DNA from: Halomonas fontilapidosi
GTDB taxonomy: Bacteria > Pseudomonadota > Gammaproteobacteria > Pseudomonadales > Halomonadaceae
Assembly (NCBI RefSeq): GCF_014192285.1
Contig: NZ_JACHXQ010000009.1
Span: 62,001-126,000 of the forward strand
DNA length: 64,000 bases
Direction of reading: 5' to 3'
Positions 44,756 to 53,759 of this stretch are shown here, piece after piece. The notes beneath the pieces are model-generated. The model searched no databases. It was given only the letters and a program-made list of their open reading frames with translations, and was not told the DNA's origin. Numbering within the stretch: the stretch's first letter is position 1; every line of letters begins with the position of its first letter. The position numbers and the translations under genes were made by a program.

Positions 44756-45526
44756 TTACTCCTCGCCGAAGTACCTGGCGTGGATCTCGTCGTAGGTGCC
44801 GTTCTCCTGCAGGGTCGCGAGCGCCTCGTTGAAGGCTTCGGCCAGTTCCTGATCGCGCTGGCGGAAGGCGATGCCAAAGCCTTCGCCGAAGTACTCCTTG
44901 GGCTCGGTAATCTTCTCGCCGACCACCTTGTAGTCACCCGCCTCGCTCTCCAGAAGGGTAGACTTGCCGATCGGGAAGTCGAGGAACGCCGCGTCGAGGC
45001 GGCCCGAATCCATGTCCAGCACCATGTCGTCGGCGGTGGCGTAGCGGTTGACGTCGGCCACGTCGCCGTACATGTCGGTCACGTAGTTATCCTGCAGGGT
45101 GCCGCGCTGGACGCCGAGGGTGAGGCCTTCGAGGGTCTCCTCGGACGGGGTGCCGATCTCGACGTCTGTCGGGGCGAACCAGGCCGACGGCGGGGTGATG
45201 TAGGGATCGGAGAACAGCACTTGCTCACGACGCTGCTCGTTGATGGTCATCGAGGACATGATGGCGTCGTACTTGCGCGCCTGGAGGCCGGGGATGATGC
45301 CGTCCCAGCCCTGCACGACCCACTCGCAGTCGATGCCGATCTCGGCGCACAGGGCGTTGCCCAGGTCGATGTCGAACCCGGTCAGCTCGCCCTCGGGGGT
45401 GCGGTACTCCATGGGCTCGTAGGGCACATCGACGCCGATGCGGATGTCGCGGACCTCGGCACTGGCGCTGCCGGCAACCAGGGCGGCGCCGACCACGCCG
45501 AGACTCAGGATCTTGTTTATTTTCAT
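44756..45526 (-). CDS. ABC transporter substrate-binding protein, basic amino acids
   Basis: A 256-residue HisJ/ArtJ-type binding protein: signal MKINKILSLGVVGAALVAGS, then IRIGVDVPYEPMEYRTPEGELTGFDIDLGNALCAEI, the usual start of lysine/arginine/ornithine binders. It delivers the amino acid to the two permeases encoded upstream in the same operon. Context (astE and DUF1338 upstream) favours arginine, ornithine or lysine. ATG 45526, GGAAG upstream. Last gene of the operon. Confidence 0.9.
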   Translation of the reverse strand: MKINKILSLGVVGAALVAGSASAEVRDIRIGVDVPYEPMEYRTPEGELTGFDIDLGNALCAEIGIDCEWVVQGWDGIIPGLQARKYDAIMSSMTINEQRREQVLFSDPYITPPSAWFAPTDVEIGTPSEETLEGLTLGVQRGTLQDNYVTDMYGDVADVNRYATADDMVLDMDSGRLDAAFLDFPIGKSTLLESEAGDYKVVGEKITEPKEYFGEGFGIAFRQRDQELAEAFNEALATLQENGTYDEIHARYFGEE

Positions 45527-45672
45527 GGGTGTCTTCCCGTGTTGTTGGTGGTTTCACCTTGTGGGTGATGACGTGACCACGATAGCGGATGCCCGGGTCG
45601 GTCGAAAGGGGGAACCGGTCGCTTTCAAACGCCGGTTCCCAACGCTTGTTTTACGCTTGTCGTCGTCACCTG

Positions 45673-46404
45673 TCAGCCGCTGGCGGGCTTGAGGTGTGCC
45701 AGCAGGCGCCGCTCCAGGTAGCGGAACAGGTAGAGGATCGCGAAGGTCAGGCAGAGATAGATGGCCGCGACGAACAGGAAGGCCTCGAAGGGCGCATAGA
45801 ACCGTGCATAGACGAAGCGGGCCGCCCCGGTCAGGTCCATGATGGTGACCACGCTGGCAATGGCACTGGCATGGAGCATGAAGATCACCTCGTTGCCATA
45901 GGCCGGCAGGGCGCGTCGGAAGGCGCTGGGCAGCACGATGCGGCGCAGCATCAGCCCCCGGGACATGCCGTAGGCCCGTGCTGCCTCGATCTCGCCGCGC
46001 GCGGTGGACTTGATGGCGCCGCGAAATATCTCGGTGGTGTAGGCCGCGGTATTGAGGGTGAAGGCGATCAGCGCCGGGACGAACGGCTTCTCGAGGATCA
46101 CCCACAGCCAGGTCTCCTGGATGCCGTCGACGAACACCACGCCATAGTAGATCAGGTAGAGCTGCACCAGCAGCGGCGTGCCGCGGAACACATAGCAATA
46201 GAGGAAGATCGGCAGGCTGATCCAGCGATAGCGCGAGCCGCGGCCGATGGCCAGCGGCACCGCCAGTACCAGGCCGATGATCAGCGACAGGAACACCAGC
46301 TGCACGGTGGTGACCAGGCCCTCGCCGTAGTAGCCGAGGGTCTGCAGGGTGAAGATGCTGTTGTCGGCGAGCTGGGCCTCCAGCCAGGTCATCAGGGCGT
46401 CCAT
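45673..46404 (-). CDS. ABC transporter permease (HisM/ArtM-like)
   Basis: A 243-residue permease with five or six membrane segments and the EAA-type loop (EIEAARAYGMSRGLMLRRIVLP) that contacts the ATPase. It forms a heterodimer with the next permease. The start overlaps the stop of the upstream permease (TGATG). Confidence 0.92.
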   Translation of the reverse strand: MDALMTWLEAQLADNSIFTLQTLGYYGEGLVTTVQLVFLSLIIGLVLAVPLAIGRGSRYRWISLPIFLYCYVFRGTPLLVQLYLIYYGVVFVDGIQETWLWVILEKPFVPALIAFTLNTAAYTTEIFRGAIKSTARGEIEAARAYGMSRGLMLRRIVLPSAFRRALPAYGNEVIFMLHASAIASVVTIMDLTGAARFVYARFYAPFEAFLFVAAIYLCLTFAILYLFRYLERRLLAHLKPASG

Positions 46405-47108
46405 CAGTCTGCCTCCCGGAAGCCGACGTCATAGCGTTTCTGCAGTCGCGCGAAGCCCCACTCGGAGACCGTGGCGATCAGCAGGTAGATAACGGCGACG
46501 ATGATCATGAAGGTGAACGGCTCGCGGGTGGCCTTGGAGGCCTCGGCGGCCACGCGAACCATGTCGGTCAGGCCGATCACCGAGACCAGCGCGGTGGTCT
46601 TGAGCAGTACCATCCAGTTGTTGGAGAGACCCGGGATGGCGTGGCGCATCATCTGGGGAAAGCGGATACGCCGGAACAGCAGCCAATGGCTCATGCCGTA
46701 GGCGCGCCCGGCCTCGATCTGGCCGCTATCCACCGCCAGGAAGGCGCCGCGGAAGGTCTCGCCCATGTAGGCGCCGAAGATCAGCCCGATGGTGACCACC
46801 CCGGCGACGAACTCGTTGACGTTGATGAAGACGTCCCAGCCGAAGCGTTCGTAGAGCTGGTCGGTGATCATGTTGATGCCGATCTGGCCGCCGAAGAACA
46901 GCAGCATCATCAGCACCAGATCGGGTACGCCGCGAATGACGGTGGTATAGAGGGTGCCGATGCGGTGGGCCAGCCAGCTTCGCGACATCTTGGCGGTGGC
47001 GGTCAGCAGGCCCAGCACGATGGCCAGGATCAGCGAGAGCACTGCCAGCTCGATGGTGATCAGCGCGCCTTCGGCGAGACGCGGGCCGTAGCCGTGAAGG
47101 TCGATCAT
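46404..47108 (-). CDS. ABC transporter permease (HisQ/ArtQ-like)
   Basis: A 234-residue permease of the polar-amino-acid type (LAEGALITIELAVLSLILAIV at the start; QIEAGRAYGMSHWLLFRRIRFP as the ATPase-contact loop). It pairs with the 243-residue permease. GAGGAGACTCCC precedes ATG 47108. Confidence 0.92.
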   Translation of the reverse strand: MIDLHGYGPRLAEGALITIELAVLSLILAIVLGLLTATAKMSRSWLAHRIGTLYTTVIRGVPDLVLMMLLFFGGQIGINMITDQLYERFGWDVFINVNEFVAGVVTIGLIFGAYMGETFRGAFLAVDSGQIEAGRAYGMSHWLLFRRIRFPQMMRHAIPGLSNNWMVLLKTTALVSVIGLTDMVRVAAEASKATREPFTFMIIVAVIYLLIATVSEWGFARLQKRYDVGFREAD

Positions 47109-47132
47109 GGGAGTCTCCTCGTCCGGGTCGCC

Positions 47133-47903
47133 TCAGTGCTTGGGCGCCAGGAACTGCTTGAGTCGCTCGGAGCGCGGGTTGCCCAGCACTTCCTGCGGCG
47201 GGCCGGCCTCCTCGACCCGCCCCTGGTGGAGGTAGATCACCTCGGTGGAGACATCGCGGGCGAAGGCCATCTCGTGGGTGACCACGATCATGGTGCGACC
47301 CTCGTCGGCGAGGTCGCGCATCACCTTCAGCACATCGCCGACCAGCTCCGGGTCCAGCGCCGAGGTTGGCTCGTCGAAGAGCATGACCTCGGGGTCCATC
47401 GCCAGCGCCCTGGCGATGGCCCCGCGCTGCTGCTGGCCGCCGGACATCTGGGCCGGGTAGTAGTCGGCGCGCTCAGCCAGTCCGACCCGCTCGAGCAGCT
47501 GTCGGGCATGGGCGATGGCCTCCTTCTTGGGCTTGCCGAGCACGTGTATCGGCGCCTCGATGACGTTCTCGAGCAGCGTCATGTGGGCCCACAGGTTGAA
47601 GCTCTGGAAGACCATCGAGAGCCTGGCGCGCATGCGTACCACCTGCTTCCAGTCGGCGGGCTCACGGCCGTGCTTGGTCTCCTTGAAGCGGATCTCCTCG
47701 CCATGGACGAACAGGTCACCTTCATCGGGTTGCTCGAGGAGGTTCATGCAGCGCAGGAATGTGCTCTTGCCGGAGCCGGAGGCGCCGATCAGGGTGATCA
47801 CATCGCCCTTGTGAGCCTTCAGGGAGAGGCCCTTGAGGACCTCGGCGTCGCCAAAGCGCTTGGTAATGTTGCGCACTTCCAGCGGAATCGGGGTATCGGC
47901 CAT
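47133..47903 (-). CDS. ABC transporter ATP-binding protein (HisP/ArtP-like)
   Basis: A 256-residue ATPase with Walker A GASGSGKST, the signature SGGQQQRGAIARAL and Walker B VMLFDEPTSALD, in the polar-amino-acid ABC group. It powers uptake by the two permeases. First gene of the transporter set; the gap of 208 bases from astE may contain its own promoter, though none is clear. Confidence 0.93.
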   Translation of the reverse strand: MADTPIPLEVRNITKRFGDAEVLKGLSLKAHKGDVITLIGASGSGKSTFLRCMNLLEQPDEGDLFVHGEEIRFKETKHGREPADWKQVVRMRARLSMVFQSFNLWAHMTLLENVIEAPIHVLGKPKKEAIAHARQLLERVGLAERADYYPAQMSGGQQQRGAIARALAMDPEVMLFDEPTSALDPELVGDVLKVMRDLADEGRTMIVVTHEMAFARDVSTEVIYLHQGRVEEAGPPQEVLGNPRSERLKQFLAPKH

Positions 47904-48111
47904 GGAACAGGCTCCAGATCGTGGGCGGTCCGCCGCATCGCGGGTCGGCCGCTGCGGGCCGGGAAAAGAGGGCGATTCTAACAGGCCGGTGGCGTTCCGG
48001 AAGGGGACCGCGGCGCGTCGGGTATTCTACCGCTATCGGGAAGGGCGATGGCATGGGTCATGGGGAATCTCCTGGCAATTGTTGTTGTGGGATGCCGGGG
48101 GCAGCGGGGCA

Positions 48112-49098
48112 TCACGCCGGCGGCGGGCTGGGTGCCACCAGCAGTGCCGCCCGCGCGCCGACCTCGACGTCGGCATTGGGGAAGACCACCGACAGCGGGG
48201 TCTCACCGACGCGAGTCTCACCGCCGATGGCATCTTCCGCCAGCCGGGTGCCCGGCGGGAACTCGGTGAAGTTGGGGGTATCGTCGGGAAAGCAGAGCCG
48301 GAAGGCCTCGCTGTGGCGCAGCAGTTCGTGTTCGGCGCGGAAGAAGGCCATGCTGCCGGCGTCGCCGGCAGCCGGCTCACGACCCTCGACCAGCGCCTCG
48401 AGCAGCCGTCCCATGGGAGCCAGCGGGGCGAGTTCGTTGTGGCCGAATGGCAGGGCACGACCCAGTTCCAGGGTGAAGGATGCCGCGCCGTGATAGTGCT
48501 TCGCGTAGTGCGAGAAGGTCCAGCTGTGGCGGTGCTGGTGCAGCACGGCCTGGATGCCGGCGGCGGCCAGCCAGCGCCACTGCTCGGCAGGCGTCGGGGC
48601 CGTGCCGAAGGGCTCGACCACGAAGCGCGGGAAGCGGCTGTCGCGGATCGCCGTGTGCAGATCATAGTGCAGGCGCTCCCGGTCGACGTGACGGCCATAG
48701 AAGGCGTCTACCTCGGCCATCAGCGCCCTTGCGCGGTCGGGTTCGGCACCCGTCTCCGCGAGGTCGCGGCGGAACAGTCGGTTGAGGTTGGTGGTGACAT
48801 AGCGCTGGCCACGCCGGATCGCCTCGGGGTTGCCCAGGATCACCAGCAGCGGCGCCCCCAGACGCACTAGGCCGGCTTCCAGGCGAGCAAGAACCTCGCC
48901 GAGCAGCTCCATCGGAGCCGTCTCGTTGCCGTGAATGCCGACCGAGAGCACACAGGCTTTGGCGCCTGCCGAGGCGGCGTCCGGCACGAGTTCGAGCACT
49001 CCCGGGGCCAGCAGACGGAAATCCCCCCCGGCGACCCTGCCGCCGGTGCGGGAGGGGGTGCGTCCTTCCAGGCCCTGGTCGAGCCACTCAGCCAGCAT
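48112..49098 (-). CDS. astE: Succinylglutamate desuccinylase
   Basis: A 328-residue zinc carboxypeptidase-fold enzyme: GIHGNETAP supplies H56 and E59, and HYDLHTAIRDSRFPRF follows with the third ligand region. It releases glutamate and succinate from N-succinylglutamate, the last step of the arginine succinyltransferase pathway. The other ast genes (C, A, D, B) are not in the window. ATG 49098 lies inside the end of the DUF1338 gene (11-base overlap). Upstream frame extension to 49317 is a shadow of DUF1338. Confidence 0.92.
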   Translation of the reverse strand: MLAEWLDQGLEGRTPSRTGGRVAGGDFRLLAPGVLELVPDAASAGAKACVLSVGIHGNETAPMELLGEVLARLEAGLVRLGAPLLVILGNPEAIRRGQRYVTTNLNRLFRRDLAETGAEPDRARALMAEVDAFYGRHVDRERLHYDLHTAIRDSRFPRFVVEPFGTAPTPAEQWRWLAAAGIQAVLHQHRHSWTFSHYAKHYHGAASFTLELGRALPFGHNELAPLAPMGRLLEALVEGREPAAGDAGSMAFFRAEHELLRHSEAFRLCFPDDTPNFTEFPPGTRLAEDAIGGETRVGETPLSVVFPNADVEVGARAALLVAPSPPPA

Positions 49099-49915
49099 GG
49101 TCGGGGCGAGCGTCGGTGGACTCGAAGATCCGGTCGGCGCTGGCGGCGACGAAGCCTTGATAGAGCCGACCGTCGGCATCCGCATAGCGCCGGGCAAACT
49201 CGTAGTAGCAGGTGGGAATCTCCTCGACTCGGCCGCCGGAGAAGGTGAAGGGCATGCGGTCGGCGAGCGTCGAGGCCTGCTCGAGCAGCACCTCGGGAGA
49301 GCCCTTGATGCGGCCACCGGAGGCGTTGATGCCCAGTCCCAGCGATTCGACCCTGGTCAGCAGCTTCTCCAGGGTATCGTGATGGCGCAGGTGGTTGACG
49401 CTGACCGTGAAGTGGTTGGCCCGCAGCCCGATGATCGATAGCCAGGCGGCGTATTCGCTCTCTTCCGCCAGGGTCTGGTACTCCGCCCAGGTCGGCGCTT
49501 CCCACAGGCGGCCCGCCCACATCACCTCGGGTGAGGCGACTCGCGCGGGGTCGATCTGCTCGACCAGCTCGTCGATGATCCTCTGGGCACTGGCCGAGAG
49601 TTCACGGCACTTCAGCTCCGAGAGAAAGACCCTGGGCTGGTCATCCCTCGGCGGCAGGTAACCCCAGGCACGCAACTTCTTGGCCTCGAAGTCGTAGGGC
49701 TCCAGCGGCGTGTAGCCCAGTGCCAGCAAGTGAGGCTCCAGGTCGGCCAGGCGAATGGGGCCGCGGTCGAAGGTGCGAAAGGCCACATGATCGTTGACGA
49801 TGGTCTCGCCATCGGCAACCAGAGCGTCATGGATGCGGCTCGCCTGGGGCGTCATGGCGGTATAGTCGTCCCACAGGCGGGCGAAGAACTGCTCGAGGCT
49901 CATCTCGGAAGGCAT
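49088..49915 (-). CDS. DUF1338 metalloenzyme (2-oxoadipate dioxygenase/decarboxylase family)
   Basis: A 275-residue DUF1338 protein. Probable metal ligands are H43 (NDHVAFRTF), H168 (ANHFTVSVNHL) and E239 (CYYEFARR), and R47 lies four residues after the first His as in HglS of Pseudomonas putida, which converts 2-oxoadipate to D-2-hydroxyglutarate. This protein is much shorter than HglS (about 460 residues), so the same reaction is plausible but not certain. It overlaps astE by 11 bases, placing it in an arginine/lysine catabolic operon. Confidence 0.8.
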   Translation of the reverse strand: MPSEMSLEQFFARLWDDYTAMTPQASRIHDALVADGETIVNDHVAFRTFDRGPIRLADLEPHLLALGYTPLEPYDFEAKKLRAWGYLPPRDDQPRVFLSELKCRELSASAQRIIDELVEQIDPARVASPEVMWAGRLWEAPTWAEYQTLAEESEYAAWLSIIGLRANHFTVSVNHLRHHDTLEKLLTRVESLGLGINASGGRIKGSPEVLLEQASTLADRMPFTFSGGRVEEIPTCYYEFARRYADADGRLYQGFVAASADRIFESTDARPDHAG

Positions 49916-50158
49916 AGGGGCACCTGTTGTCGATGTTGTGGTGTCGTGCTGACACCATCCTGTTCGTCGCCGTCGGACTCAAGAGCGAGGGTCGGTCGGA
50001 TGAAAGTGGCGGGGCCCAGGGTGAAACTCTGCATCGGGCCGGGCAAGAGCACCCCTCGTCGTTGCTTCCGACTGAGGCAAGGCCGTGACCTTTGCACGAT
50101 GGGGCGTGGCGCCATCTCCGGCTAGAATGGCGACGCCGTCTGCCACCAGGAGAGTACC

Positions 50159-51034
50159 GTGACCGACCATGCCCGCCACCTCGATGCCCACTATGACGCA
50201 CCCGGCGTGGATTCGCCCGGCGTACAGAACGGGCTGGGCCTGCTGACGCGCCTGCGAGCGGCGTTCCGCGACGCAGGATTCGACCCCGACCACCTTACGT
50301 TGGACGAGATCGCCGGCATCGACCAGTTGCATCTGGGTGGGCGACGGGCCAGTCGCTCTCTGGCAGCCCAGGGTGAGCTCGCTCCCGGCAGCCGGGTGCT
50401 GGACGTGGGCTGCGGGACTGGCGGGGCGAGCCGGCTTCTGGCGGCAGAATTCGGCGCCGAAGTGACCGGGGTGGACATCACCGCGGCCTTCATCGAGGTT
50501 GCCGGCTGGCTGAGCCATGCGACCGGTCTCGATGACCGCACACGCTTCCTGTGCGCCGATGCGGCGCAGACGCCGCTCGCGAGCGCCACCTTCGACGCGG
50601 TGTGGTGCCAGCATGCGCTGATGAACATGCCTGATATTGCCGCGGTACTCGCCGAGTGGCGCCGGCTGCTGGTGCCGGGCGGTACGTTGCTGCTGCACGA
50701 GGTGGTGGTCGGCAGCGACACCTCGCCGCTGTGCCTGCCGGTCCCCTGGGCGCGTCGCCCCGAGACCAGTCACCTGCGCTCTCGTCAGTCCCTGGAGGCG
50801 CTGCTGGCCGAGGGAGGCTTCGCCCCGGTGGCGGTGCAGGACGTCACTGAGACGGCGCTCGCCTGGCGGCGCAAGCACAGCCAGCGGGAGGGCGATGGGG
50901 CGCCGTCGGGGCCGGCGCTGCCCGGGCCGGCGCTGATCTTCGGCGAGGTCTTCGCGACGATGGGGCGTAACCTGCGTGACAACCTGGCCGCCGATCGGGT
51001 GCGAATCATCGAGGGCGTGTGGCGCAGCGGGTAA
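50159..51034 (+). CDS. Class I SAM-dependent methyltransferase
   Basis: A 291-residue methyltransferase with motif [16 protein letters not shown] (residues 80-94) and [15 protein letters not shown]. The segment [12 protein letters not shown] just before motif I resembles the sarcosine/dimethylglycine and ubiquinone-type small-molecule methyltransferases. A role in making glycine betaine would fit a halophile, but there is no supporting neighbour. GTG start at 50159 with CAGGAGAG upstream. Substrate unknown. Confidence 0.82.
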   Translation: MTDHARHLDAHYDAPGVDSPGVQNGLGLLTRLRAAFRDAGFDPDHLTLDEIAGIDQLHLGGRRASRSLAAQGELAPGSRVLDVGCGTGGASRLLAAEFGAEVTGVDITAAFIEVAGWLSHATGLDDRTRFLCADAAQTPLASATFDAVWCQHALMNMPDIAAVLAEWRRLLVPGGTLLLHEVVVGSDTSPLCLPVPWARRPETSHLRSRQSLEALLAEGGFAPVAVQDVTETALAWRRKHSQREGDGAPSGPALPGPALIFGEVFATMGRNLRDNLAADRVRIIEGVWRSG

Positions 51035-51155
51035 TGATTCGCTCATGTCGACTGTTGGCATCGATTTTCTTCGCTTCCTTTCGCCCTGTTCGTTCCTAGA
51101 CTGGTCTTGTTTCGAGGAACGTCTTCGAAGAACACCGACGACAGGAGATAAGCGA

Positions 51156-51752
51156 ATGACCAGGATGCTGGTGCTCTACCACTCCATGTACGGCCACATC
51201 GATACCCTGGCCCACACCGTGGCCGAGGGGGCAAAGGGAGTCGATGGCGTCGAGGTCACCGTCAAGCGGGTGCCCGAGACCATGGACGCCGAGGCCTTCG
51301 CCAAGGCCGGCGGCCAGTCCTTCGATACCCCCGAGGCGAGCCCCGCGGAACTGGCCGACTTCGATGCCGTGATCTTCGGCAGTCCGACCCGCTTCGGCAA
51401 CATGTCCGCCCAGATGCGCACCTTCCTCGACCAGACCGGCGGCCTCTGGGCAGGCGGCAAGCTGCGCGGCAAGGTAGCGAGCGTCTTTACCTCCACCGGC
51501 ACCGGCGGCGGCCAGGAGACTACCATCACCTCCTTCTGGCACACCCTGGCGCACCACGGCATGGTGATCGTGCCGCTGGGCTACGGCATCGGCGAGCAGT
51601 ACGTCTTCGACCAGGCCGGTGGTGGCAACCCCTACGGCGCCTCAACCATCGCCGGTGGCGACGGCTCTCGCCAGCCCGACGAGCGTGAGCTCAAGATCGC
51701 CCGCTTCCAGGGCGAGCACGTCGCGCGCATCGCCGCGAAGCTGGCCGGCTGA
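51156..51752 (+). CDS. wrbA: NAD(P)H:quinone oxidoreductase, WrbA type
   Basis: A 198-residue flavodoxin-fold quinone reductase. It has the FMN loop [40 protein letters not shown], and [12 protein letters not shown] in the middle, all typical of WrbA. It reduces quinones by two electrons, avoiding semiquinones and oxidative stress. ATG 51156 with ACAGGAGAT upstream is preferred to a longer upstream frame. A strong terminator follows. Confidence 0.95.
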   Translation: MTRMLVLYHSMYGHIDTLAHTVAEGAKGVDGVEVTVKRVPETMDAEAFAKAGGQSFDTPEASPAELADFDAVIFGSPTRFGNMSAQMRTFLDQTGGLWAGGKLRGKVASVFTSTGTGGGQETTITSFWHTLAHHGMVIVPLGYGIGEQYVFDQAGGGNPYGASTIAGGDGSRQPDERELKIARFQGEHVARIAAKLAG

Positions 51753-51782
51753 CGCCGACCCGCAGTGCAGCCAAGACGCCAG

Positions 51783-51828
51783 GCCCCGACCCGCCTTCTC
51801 TGGCAGAGAAGGCGGGTCGGGGCTTTTT
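51783..51828 (+). terminator. Rho-independent terminator of wrbA
   Basis: GCCCCGACCCGCCTTCTC, loop TGGCA, GAGAAGGCGGGTCGGGGC, then TTTTT: an 18-base perfect stem with a U-tract, 31 bases after the stop. Confidence 0.95.
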
Positions 51829-52104
51829 CATGAGTTGCTTTCTGGGTGAGTCGCCGACCTGAGGATGTCACGCTCTCCGGGACCTTCTGAGTCTTTTGCC
51901 TGCCTGACCCTGGAAACACGGGATCGACTCGTCTAGCCTGAAGTCTCGTTTGTTGCACTGCAGTAATGGTCGCGAAAGCTGCGCGTTGCTCTTTCCGGTT
52001 GATTCCACGTCAGGAGTGCCTTCGCTCCCTCTGCGGATATCGATGAAATACGACGCTAATATGAGGCGTGTGTCGAGCGGCTCACCGGGTTATGGAGTTG
52101 ATTG

Positions 52105-53298
52105 ATGCAACAGGACATTCTCCATATATCCGACACTGTTCCCCTCACCCTGATTCTTGGGGCGATGCTTCTGGTCGGCTGGTTCTCCCATATCGCGGGA
52201 GAAAAGACGGGAATCCCGCGTGTCACGGTGCTGCTGGTCATCGGCGTGCTGGCCGGGCCCGACCTCCTTGACCTGGTCCCCGAGAAAGTCTCCAGCTGGT
52301 TTGATCAGGTGACGCACCTCGCTCTGGCGATGGTCGGTTTTCTGCTGGGCGAGCGTTTCATCGGCCGTGAGCTGAAGCGTTCAGGACGCAAGGTATTGAT
52401 CATATCGCTGGGCGAGGTGGTGGCCGCTGCTGCGGCCGTTTTTCTGGCCACTCAGCTCATCGGGCTCGACCCTGCCACGGGCCTGTTGCTGGCGGCCATG
52501 GCCCCTGCCTCGGCACCGGCCTCCACCCTCGACGTGATACAGGAAAAGGGGGCCAGTGGCCCGCTGAGCCGCACCGTGCTCGGCGTGGTCGCCATCGATG
52601 ATGCCTGGGGCGTGATTCTTTTCAGCCTTCTGCTGGTGCTGGCTCAGGCTCTCGACAGTGACATGGCACCAGTCAGCTGGATGCTCTCCTCCCTCTGGGA
52701 GGTGCTCGGTGGTATCGCACTGGGGGTCATCCTCGGCGTGCCGATGTCCTGGATGACCGGGCGTCTGAGGGAAGGCGAACCTACCCTGCTGGAGGCATCG
52801 GGCTTTGTGCTGCTTTGCGGGGGAATCGCCCTGTGGCTGAATCTTTCCTACCTGCTGGCCTGCATGGCCCTTGGCGCGACCGTGGCAAACCGGGCCAAGC
52901 ACTACAAGCGCCCCTTCAGCGACATAAAGGGTGCCGTCGAGCCGTTCATGGTGATGTTCTTTCTGCTGGCGGGCTTCAAGATGGATATCGACATGCTGCC
53001 ATCACTGGGCGTCATCGGACTCGTGTACATTGCGTCGCGGACCGTTGGACTCGTCGGCGGCGGGGCATTGGCATCCTCGATGGCGGGCGCCGACCCCGTC
53101 GTGCGTCGCAATGTCGGCTGGTGTCTTCTCTCCCAGGCCGGCGTAGCCCTGGGGCTGGCCCTGTTGGTGGAAGAGAGGTTTCCGGAAATTGGCAGCAAGA
53201 TCCTGCCCCTGGTCATCGGCTCCACGATCATCTTTGAACTGCTGGGGCCGGTATTCGTGCGCTGGCGCCTGAAAAAGGCGGGAGAGCTTCCTTCGTGA
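52105..53298 (+). CDS. Cation:proton antiporter, paralogue of the 42.7-kb one
   Basis: A 397-residue protein of the same exchanger family as 42687-43889. Matching landmarks are VAIDDAWGVILF (DD pair), a parallel SASTLDVIQE-region, and the closing GSTIIFELLGPVFVRWRLKKAG against ASTVFFEILGPLLVKRVL. It should exchange Na+ or K+ for protons. ATG 52105 (GGAG upstream) rather than the TTG at 52102. No close gene partner. Two such genes 9 kb apart point to strong ion-homeostasis demand. Confidence 0.85.
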   Translation: MQQDILHISDTVPLTLILGAMLLVGWFSHIAGEKTGIPRVTVLLVIGVLAGPDLLDLVPEKVSSWFDQVTHLALAMVGFLLGERFIGRELKRSGRKVLIISLGEVVAAAAAVFLATQLIGLDPATGLLLAAMAPASAPASTLDVIQEKGASGPLSRTVLGVVAIDDAWGVILFSLLLVLAQALDSDMAPVSWMLSSLWEVLGGIALGVILGVPMSWMTGRLREGEPTLLEASGFVLLCGGIALWLNLSYLLACMALGATVANRAKHYKRPFSDIKGAVEPFMVMFFLLAGFKMDIDMLPSLGVIGLVYIASRTVGLVGGGALASSMAGADPVVRRNVGWCLLSQAGVALGLALLVEERFPEIGSKILPLVIGSTIIFELLGPVFVRWRLKKAGELPS

Positions 53299-53303
53299 CA
53301 GGC

Positions 53304-53322
53304 AGCAGCGGTTTTCGCTGCT
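53304..53322. terminator. Weak hairpin after the antiporter gene
   Basis: AGCAGCG-GTTTT-CGCTGCT, a seven-base stem a few bases past the stop and convergent to the next minus-strand gene. No U-tract, so the terminator role is uncertain. Confidence 0.3.
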
Positions 53323-53400
53323 CTCTCGCCGATGTACAGGCTTCCCGCCATGCCGGCTATCCCATGGCAGAGCGCCCTTTGAAACCTCGCTGCGCTGCCC

Positions 53401-53748
53401 TCAAGGCCGGCGCGGTCCGCGGACCAGGTAGCTCAGTGGGTGCAGCACCAGCCAGGTGAGCAGGGCGACACCGAGCGCCGCCGCCACCAGCGCCGCCCAG
53501 TCGGTGGCCGTGGCCACGAAGGCAAGCTGCGAACCGGTCAACCGCGGCAGCCACCACAGGGTCGAGACCCCTGCCAGCAGGGCGATGATGGCCGCCGGGC
53601 GGCAGTGATAGTCGGTGAATCGATAGCCGCGCAGACGGCCGACCAGCTGGGCAACCACCAGCAGCGCCAGGATCGCCAGAATTAGCGGCAGGAAGGGCGG
53701 AACGGCGTGAGACAGCACCGCCAGGATGCCGGCAAGCGAGAATTGCAT
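53401..53748 (-). CDS. Small membrane protein beside the SQR-like gene
   Basis: A 115-residue protein with three or four hydrophobic segments (SLAGILAVLSHAVPPFLPLIL, then LALLVVAQLVG, IIALLAGVSTLWW and LGVALLTWLVLHPLSYLV). ATG 53748 is 12 bases after the stop of the flavoprotein gene, with AGGAGAC upstream. I do not recognise the family. The tight spacing suggests it is an accessory or anchor for the exported flavoprotein. A longer frame reading upstream is a shadow. Confidence 0.65.
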   Translation of the reverse strand: MQFSLAGILAVLSHAVPPFLPLILAILALLVVAQLVGRLRGYRFTDYHCRPAAIIALLAGVSTLWWLPRLTGSQLAFVATATDWAALVAAALGVALLTWLVLHPLSYLVRGPRRP

Positions 53749-53759
53749 GACGTGTCTCC

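Noticed and set aside
50976..51155. Longer wrbA start from the upstream frame at 50976
   Set aside because: The extra 60 residues overlap the end of the methyltransferase gene and precede the conserved WrbA N-terminus; ATG 51156 has AGGAGA before it.
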